DNA of 64,000 bases. Origin: Streptomyces sp. BK340. Lineage in GTDB: Bacteria > Actinomycetota > Actinomycetes > Streptomycetales > Streptomycetaceae. Made by a program: the position numbers and the translations under genes. Of the stretch, positions 59,305 through 64,000 are shown piece after piece (within the stretch, counting starts at the first letter, position 1; each line of letters opens with the position of its first letter). The stretch spans positions 62,001 through 126,000 of the forward strand of contig NZ_VISR01000003.1 of the NCBI RefSeq assembly GCF_007827595.1, in the 5' to 3' direction. A model generated the notes under the pieces. It made no database searches. It was not told the origin of the DNA and was given only the letters and a program-made list of their open reading frames with translations.

Positions 59305-60708
59305 ATGTCGGATCACAACGCACCGCAGCGTACCGCGCCCGTTCGCCGCTCCTCCCGGGTCATTGCGCTGCTGGCCGTCGCCTGCGGCGTCGGGGTCGGC
59401 AACGTCTACTTCCCACAGGCGATCGCCCCGCTCATGGCGGCGGGCCTCGGTGTCCCACCCGGCACCGCGGCCGGCGTGGTCACCGCGACCCAGTTCGGCT
59501 ACGCCGCCGGCATCTTCCTGCTCGTCCCGCTCGGCGACCGGCTTCCGCCCCGCCCGCTGCTGGTCACCCTGCTCACACTGACCGGTCTCGGCCTGTGCGC
59601 CGCGGCCGGGGCGCCCGCGCCGGCGCCGCTGCTCGCGGCGAGCGTGCTGGTCGGGGCGACGACGGTGATCGCCCCGCTCGCCGGGGCGCTGGCGGCCGGG
59701 ATGGTGCCCGGGGAACGCCGGGGCGTGGTCGGCGGCACACTGCTGAGCGGCTCGATCGCGGGCATGCTGCTCTCCCGCACGGCAGGCGGAGCCCTGGGCG
59801 AGCGGCTGGGCTGGCGTGTGCCGTACGTACTCGCGGCCCTGCTCACCCTCGTGGTCGCCCTGCTCCTCGCCCGCGCACTCCCCGACTCCGCCCCGCCCTC
59901 CCGGCAGCGGTATCCCCGGCTGCTCGCCGAGCCACTGCGCCTGCTGCGCACGGAACCGGCCCTGCGCCGCTCCTCCCTCTACCAGGCGACGGTGTTCGCC
60001 GGATTCTCCGCCGCCTGGACCGGTGTCGCGCTGCTCCTCACGGGCCCGGTGTACGGCCTGGGCACGGCAGCGGTCGGGCTGCTGGCGCTGGTCAACGCGG
60101 CGACCATGGTCGTCACGCCGTTCGCGGGACGCCTGGTGGACCGGCGGGGACCGGACGGGGTGAACATGGTGTGCTTCGTGATCGTCGCCTGCTCGGCGGG
60201 GGTGCTGGCCCTGGGCTCGCTCGGCGGTACCTCCGGCCTGGTCGCCCTGGTGGCGGGCACACTGCTGCTGGACGTCGGCATGCAGTCCGGCATGGTCGCC
60301 AACCAGGTCCGGATCTACGCCCTCGGCGGGGAGGTCCGCAGCCGCCTCAACACCGCGTACATGACGTGCGCCTACCTGGGTGGCAGCCTGGGGTCGTGGC
60401 TGGGCACGCGGGCCTACGGCCGGTTCGGCTGGGCCGGGGTGTGCGCCCTGGTCGCGCTGCTCACCGCGCTGGGGCTGCTACGGCACCTGGGCCGGTTCCG
60501 GGCACCCGCCGTCCGGCGGACAGGTTCCGCCGGACGGCGGCCTCCGGGCTCGTCGGGGTACGCGGATCATGACCGCAGGAGCCACCACCGAGCGGACGAG
60601 TCGTGCCACGGGTGGCCCGAGCCGCATGAGTCAGGTGAGGAGAAGCCATGCCCCAGGTCCCGCCCCCGCCCCCGTTCGACCCGGAACTCGCCGCCGCGCT
60701 GGAGCTGA
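59305..60708 (+). CDS. MFS transporter, with readthrough-like C-terminal tail
   Basis: 467 residues as an open frame; the 12-helix transporter core ends about residue 405 (LLRHLGRFRAP). Motif GDRLPPRPLLV in the loop 2-3 and GRLVDRRGPDG in the loop 8-9. It belongs to the drug/sugar efflux DHA group. The last 65 residues, His/Arg/Ser-rich, run across a 15-bp hairpin at 60506 and overlap the next gene start by 61 bp, so the native stop has probably been lost by mutation. Substrate unknown. Confidence 0.88.
   Translation: MSDHNAPQRTAPVRRSSRVIALLAVACGVGVGNVYFPQAIAPLMAAGLGVPPGTAAGVVTATQFGYAAGIFLLVPLGDRLPPRPLLVTLLTLTGLGLCAAAGAPAPAPLLAASVLVGATTVIAPLAGALAAGMVPGERRGVVGGTLLSGSIAGMLLSRTAGGALGERLGWRVPYVLAALLTLVVALLLARALPDSAPPSRQRYPRLLAEPLRLLRTEPALRRSSLYQATVFAGFSAAWTGVALLLTGPVYGLGTAAVGLLALVNAATMVVTPFAGRLVDRRGPDGVNMVCFVIVACSAGVLALGSLGGTSGLVALVAGTLLLDVGMQSGMVANQVRIYALGGEVRSRLNTAYMTCAYLGGSLGSWLGTRAYGRFGWAGVCALVALLTALGLLRHLGRFRAPAVRRTGSAGRRPPGSSGYADHDRRSHHRADESCHGWPEPHESGEEKPCPRSRPRPRSTRNSPPRWS
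60506..60540. terminator. 15-bp hairpin inside the 3' end of the MFS frame
   Basis: CCGCCGTCCGGCGGA (60506-60520) pairs with TCCGCCGGACGGCGG (60526-60540), loop CAGGT. Looks like the original MFS terminator, now inside the open frame. Confidence 0.75.
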
Positions 60709-61628
60709 TCAAGGATCAGATCTCGCCCGGGCTCACCATGGAGGAGATCCCCGCCGTCCGACAGAGCGCGGGCATCGAGTTGTCGGGACAGCTCGACCTC
60801 ACGCTGGGCGGGGCCTTCGAGACGGAGGACCGCACGGTGCCCGGCCCGGCGGGGGCCCCGGCGGTCTCCCTGCTCATCTGCCGCCCCACGTCCGCCGATC
60901 CGGCCACCCCGCTGCCGGTGATCTACCACGTGCACGGCGGCGGCATGGTCGTCGGCGACAACCGGGCCGGGGTGGACGGCCCGCTGGCCTGGGGCCGCGA
61001 GCTGGGCGCGGTCGTCGTGTCGGTCGAGTACCGCCTCGCGCCCGAGCACCCGCACCCGGCGCCGATCGAGGACGTCCACGCGGGCCTGCTGTGGACGGCC
61101 GCGCACGCCGAGGAGATCGGGGGCGACCCGGACCGGATCGTCATCGCGGGCGCGAGCGCCGGCGGCGGCCTGACCGCCGCGCTCGCCCTCCTGCTGCGCG
61201 ACGGCCAGGGCCCGCCGGTCATCGGCCAGTTGCTGATGGGCCCGATGCTCGACGACCGCAACGAGACCGTCTCCAGCCACCAGATGGCGGGCCTCGGTCT
61301 CTGGGACCGGACCGCCAACGAGACCGGCTGGACCGCGCTCCTGGGCGAGCGCCGGGGCGGCCCCGGTGTCCCGCCCCACGCCGCCCCCGCCCGCGCGACC
61401 GACCTGTCCGGCCTGCCGCCGGCCTTCCTCGACGTCGGCTCCGCGGAGACCTTCCGGGACGAGGTCGTCGACTACGCCTCCCGCATCTGGCAGTCCGGCG
61501 GCACGGCCGAACTGCACGTGTGGCCGGGCGGCTACCACGGCTTCGACGGCCTCGCCCCGCAGGCGGCCGTGTCCCGGGCGGCCCGGGCGGCCCGACTGGA
61601 CTGGCTGCGCCGCCTGCTGGCCGGCTGA
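60648..61628 (+). CDS. HSL-family alpha/beta hydrolase (esterase)
   Basis: 326 residues. Oxyanion motif HVHGGGMVVGD, nucleophile GASAGGGLTAA, acid Asp in FLDVGSAETFRDE, His in GGYHGFD. Hydrolyses short-chain esters. GTGAGGAGAAG lies just before ATG 60648. Its start is inside the MFS tail. Confidence 0.94.
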   Translation: MPQVPPPPPFDPELAAALELIKDQISPGLTMEEIPAVRQSAGIELSGQLDLTLGGAFETEDRTVPGPAGAPAVSLLICRPTSADPATPLPVIYHVHGGGMVVGDNRAGVDGPLAWGRELGAVVVSVEYRLAPEHPHPAPIEDVHAGLLWTAAHAEEIGGDPDRIVIAGASAGGGLTAALALLLRDGQGPPVIGQLLMGPMLDDRNETVSSHQMAGLGLWDRTANETGWTALLGERRGGPGVPPHAAPARATDLSGLPPAFLDVGSAETFRDEVVDYASRIWQSGGTAELHVWPGGYHGFDGLAPQAAVSRAARAARLDWLRRLLAG

Positions 61629-61631
61629 GGG

Positions 61632-62090
61632 TCAGCCGCCGCTCTCCGCCGCCTTCTTGATCGCCTCCCGGATGCGGGCGTACGTGCCGCAGCGGCAGAT
61701 GTTCTCGATGGCGTCGATGTCGGCGTCCGTGGGGCGGGGTGTCCGCTTCAGCAGGGCGGTGGCGGCCATGATCTGGCCCGGCTGGCAGAAGCCGCACTGG
61801 GCCACGTCGCAGTCCATCCAGGCCTGTTGGACCGGGTGCAGCCCGTCGCCGTCGGCCAGGCCCTCGATGGTGGTCACGGTGCGGTTCGCGCAGTCGGCGA
61901 CCGGCACCACGCAGGGCTGGATCTCGGCGCCGTCGAGGTGGCTGGTGCAGGCGCGGCAGACGCCCACTCCGCAGCCGTACTTGGGGCCGGTGACGCCGAG
62001 CAGATCGCGCAGGACCCACAGCAGGGGCATGTCGGCGGGGGCCTGAACGGTCACCTGTCTGCCGTTGAGAGTGAAGGAGTACGAACGCAT
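61632..62090 (-). CDS. [2Fe-2S] small subunit of a molybdenum hydroxylase
   Basis: 152 residues. N-terminal plant-type ferredoxin part with CGVGVCRACTSHLDG and C-terminal four-helix part with CGFCQPGQIM and CRCGTY. Subunit of isoquinoline 1-oxidoreductase or xanthine-dehydrogenase-like enzymes. Followed upstream by the large subunit with 26 bp between; an FAD subunit is absent, as in isoquinoline-oxidoreductase-type two-subunit enzymes. Confidence 0.95.
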   Translation of the reverse strand: MRSYSFTLNGRQVTVQAPADMPLLWVLRDLLGVTGPKYGCGVGVCRACTSHLDGAEIQPCVVPVADCANRTVTTIEGLADGDGLHPVQQAWMDCDVAQCGFCQPGQIMAATALLKRTPRPTDADIDAIENICRCGTYARIREAIKKAAESGG

Positions 62091-62116
62091 GGGTGCCTCG
62101 GAGGGTGTGTCGGCGG

Positions 62117-64000
62117 TCAGAAGGTGAGCGGGAAGCTGCGCGGTGCGGTGCCGGTCGCACGGGCGTAGGCGTTGGCGACCGCGCCGGACGCCGCGGGGAC
62201 GCCGAGTTCACCGGCGCCGCCCGGCTCCCCGGCCGAGGGCAGGACATGGGCCTCGAAGACCAGCGGGGCATGGCGCTGGCGGGCGTAGCGGAAGTCGGCG
62301 AAGCTGCCCTCCCGTACGGCGCCCCGGTCGATGTGCAGGCCCGCCTGCAGGACCACGGAGATGCCGTCGATCGCGGTGCCCATCAACTGGGCCTCCAGGC
62401 CACGGGGGTTGACCGCGGTGCCCACGTCGGCCGCCATCACCACCTTGGTCACCCGGGGGTTCTTCGGGTCGGTCGCGTCGATCTCGGCGAGGCAGGCCAC
62501 GCAGGAGCCGTACTCCTCGTGCACGGCGATGCCCTGGGCGCATCCCGCGGGCATGGTGCGGCCCCAGTGGCCGGCGTCCGCCGCCTTGTCGAGGACGGCC
62601 TTGACCGCCTTGTTCCGCAAGGTGGTCCGACGGAAGGCCACCGGGTCCTTGCCGAGTTCGCGGGCGATCTCGTCCACGACGATCTCCTCGGCGGTCCGGA
62701 CGGTCCCGGAGTCCACCGACCGCCAGGCGCCGAGCGGCACGGCCAGTTCGATGCCGCCCGAATCACCGGACACCCGGCCGAAGTTGTACAGCCCCGTCCG
62801 GCTGGGCAGGGGGCCGGACGCGGCCCGCACACCCCCCTGCGCGGACAGGCCGGCGTCGTCGTACGACTCCGACACCGACGCCATCACCTGTTCGAAGGCC
62901 ACCACCCTGCCGTCGGCCACACTGGCCCGGATCCGGTGCTGGCTGGCCGGGCGCATCCGGCCGTGCCTGATGTCGTCGCCGCGGCTCCACATCAGCTTCA
63001 CCGGGCGGCGGACCGCCCTGGAGACCAGCGCCGCCTCGATCGCCGCGTCGTAGTTCAGCCGGCGGCCGAACGAGCCACCGGCGCGCACCACATGGACCTT
63101 GACCTTCGACGGGCGCAGCCCGACCGCCTGGGCTATCGCGTCCCGCGCGTCCATGGGGGTCTGGGAGGAGAACCACAGCTCCGCGCGGTCGGCGCGGACG
63201 TCCGCCACCGCCGTGAGCACCTCCATCGGGGCGTGGCCGACGAAGGCGAACGCGAACTCGGCCTCCACGGGGGTCGATCCGTGCGGCGGGGTGCCGAGCC
63301 GGGGCACGGCGGCCTTGAGCCGGGAGCGTATCTGCGCGTCCGACAGGGCGTGCAGCGGGCCGGGCGCCCAGGTGAGGCGGAGGGCGTCCCGGGCGGCGAA
63401 GGCGTGGTGGAAGGTGTCCGCGACAACGGCGACACCGCCGGGCAGCCGTACGACCGCGTGAACGCCCGGCAGGGCGCGGGCGGCCCGGTCGTCGACCGAG
63501 AGGAGCTTGCCCCGGATCGTCGGCGGCCGGGCCACCACCGTGGGCTTCGCCCCGGCCACCGCCACGTCCCCGGCGTACTTCGCCCGGCCGGTGACGATGT
63601 CCCGCGCGTCGATCCTGGTCGTCGGCCGGCCGATCACCCGGTGCCGGGACGCGGGTTTGGGCTTGTCCGGGACGGCGGGGTAGTGGATACGGGCCGCGCT
63701 CACGGTCAGCGAGCCGAAGGTGGCCGTGCGCCCGTCCGGGGCGACGACCATGGTGTCGCGGGTGCGCAGGGTCCGGGCGGGCAGGTGCCAGCGCCGGGCG
63801 GCTGCGGTCACCAGCTTCGCCCGGGCGGTGGCGGCGAGCTGCCGGGCCGGGCCGTACAGCGAGCTCACCGAACTGGAGCCGCCGGTGTACTGGTTGCCCT
63901 TGGTGCGGGCGTCGGCGAGCGGGATGCGCACATCGGTGAGGCGGGCGTCCAGCTCCTCGGCGATCATCATGGCGACCGCGGTGGTGATGCCCTGTCCGAC
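62117..64000 (-). CDS. Molybdopterin-binding large subunit (isoquinoline 1-oxidoreductase beta-like), N-terminus outside window
   Basis: About 628 residues are visible and the frame continues beyond the window edge (VGQGITTAVAMMIAEELD at the start). Motifs: GSFGRRLNYDAAIEAALVSR, HAPMEVLTAVADV, and catalytic-loop region ending EPGGAGELGVPAASGAVANA. Bound to the [2Fe-2S] subunit at 61632; likely a periplasmic or cytosolic aldehyde or N-heterocycle oxidising enzyme. Signal and N-terminal domain not visible. Confidence 0.93.
   Translation of the reverse strand, partial: VGQGITTAVAMMIAEELDARLTDVRIPLADARTKGNQYTGGSSSVSSLYGPARQLAATARAKLVTAAARRWHLPARTLRTRDTMVVAPDGRTATFGSLTVSAARIHYPAVPDKPKPASRHRVIGRPTTRIDARDIVTGRAKYAGDVAVAGAKPTVVARPPTIRGKLLSVDDRAARALPGVHAVVRLPGGVAVVADTFHHAFAARDALRLTWAPGPLHALSDAQIRSRLKAAVPRLGTPPHGSTPVEAEFAFAFVGHAPMEVLTAVADVRADRAELWFSSQTPMDARDAIAQAVGLRPSKVKVHVVRAGGSFGRRLNYDAAIEAALVSRAVRRPVKLMWSRGDDIRHGRMRPASQHRIRASVADGRVVAFEQVMASVSESYDDAGLSAQGGVRAASGPLPSRTGLYNFGRVSGDSGGIELAVPLGAWRSVDSGTVRTAEEIVVDEIARELGKDPVAFRRTTLRNKAVKAVLDKAADAGHWGRTMPAGCAQGIAVHEEYGSCVACLAEIDATDPKNPRVTKVVMAADVGTAVNPRGLEAQLMGTAIDGISVVLQAGLHIDRGAVREGSFADFRYARQRHAPLVFEAHVLPSAGEPGGAGELGVPAASGAVANAYARATGTAPRSFPLTF

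Noticed and set aside
1..64000. tRNA, rRNA, riboswitch or attachment site
   Set aside because: No T-loop consensus with a matching acceptor stem, rRNA core sequence or integrase gene was found by eye; a dedicated scan would be needed to exclude small RNAs.

Overview
The window is very GC-rich actinobacterial DNA. Codon third positions are almost all G or C, GTG and TTG starts are common, LysR/TetR/MarR regulators are dense, and many proteins have close family matches typical of Streptomyces (SigE-type sigma factor, TIGR04222 membrane protein, SMI1/KNR4 protein, mycelial secreted proteases). I read it as an accessory or arm-type stretch of a Streptomyces-like chromosome. No rRNA, tRNA, CRISPR array or intact insertion sequence was seen.

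Layout. 1-7.1 kb: end of a quinone-oxidoreductase-type dehydrogenase, a cupin, a membrane protein of the Pyr4/PaxB terpene-cyclase type, a broken GNAT gene with an internal 102-bp duplication, a LysR/DJ-1 divergent pair, a sigma factor operon with a Pro/Thr-rich secreted protein, and a pirin. 7.2-24.8 kb: a stress and redox block with a GNAT, a Rieske-DUF2231 membrane protein, catalase, a decayed LigD polymerase domain, isochorismatase, an F420-type oxidoreductase, then a compact pentose-phosphate operon on the minus strand (polyphosphate glucokinase, transketolase, 6-phosphogluconate dehydrogenase, 6-phosphogluconolactonase, glucose-6-phosphate dehydrogenase), a ZAS-type protein, a two-component system, a PPK2 polyphosphate kinase, a cold-shock protein with a terminator-like leader, and a DEAD-box helicase. 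26.6-35 kb: secreted protein, debris of narI and marR, PAP2-type membrane enzyme, M4 metalloprotease with a LysR gene, and a 1.3-kb gene-free stretch. 35.1-41.1 kb: methyltransferase, truncated cupin, a lone cytochrome oxidase subunit I, PNPOx-like protein and a secreted peptidase. 42.2-46.7 kb: a myo-inositol catabolic operon (iolC, aldolase, iolB, iolD, iolA) in which iolB and iolA carry internal deletions, bordered by Tn3-transposase and HEAT-repeat scraps. 47-64 kb: regulators and redox genes, including BlaI/M56, PepSY protein, peptide deformylase, disulfide oxidoreductase with a divergent thioredoxin, a TetR/TetX-like monooxygenase pair with a triple operator, a TetR/FMN-reductase divergent pair, an ArsR/MFS pair, an esterase, and a molybdenum hydroxylase pair whose large subunit leaves the window.

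How the genes work together. The most coherent unit is the 11.2-24.4 kb block: polyphosphate made or used by PPK2 can feed PpgK, whose glucose-6-phosphate enters an oxidative pentose-phosphate operon in the same transcript, giving NAD(P)H; a glucose-6-phosphate-dehydrogenase-like F420 enzyme lies directly downstream and catalase nearby. This looks like a self-contained polyphosphate-powered reductant module for oxidative stress. That reading is inference from gene order and family knowledge. Elsewhere the window shows repeated gene decay (GNAT, LigD, narI, marR, cupin, iolB, iolA, tnpA), consistent with an unstable accessory region; some single-base frameshifts could instead be sequencing errors.
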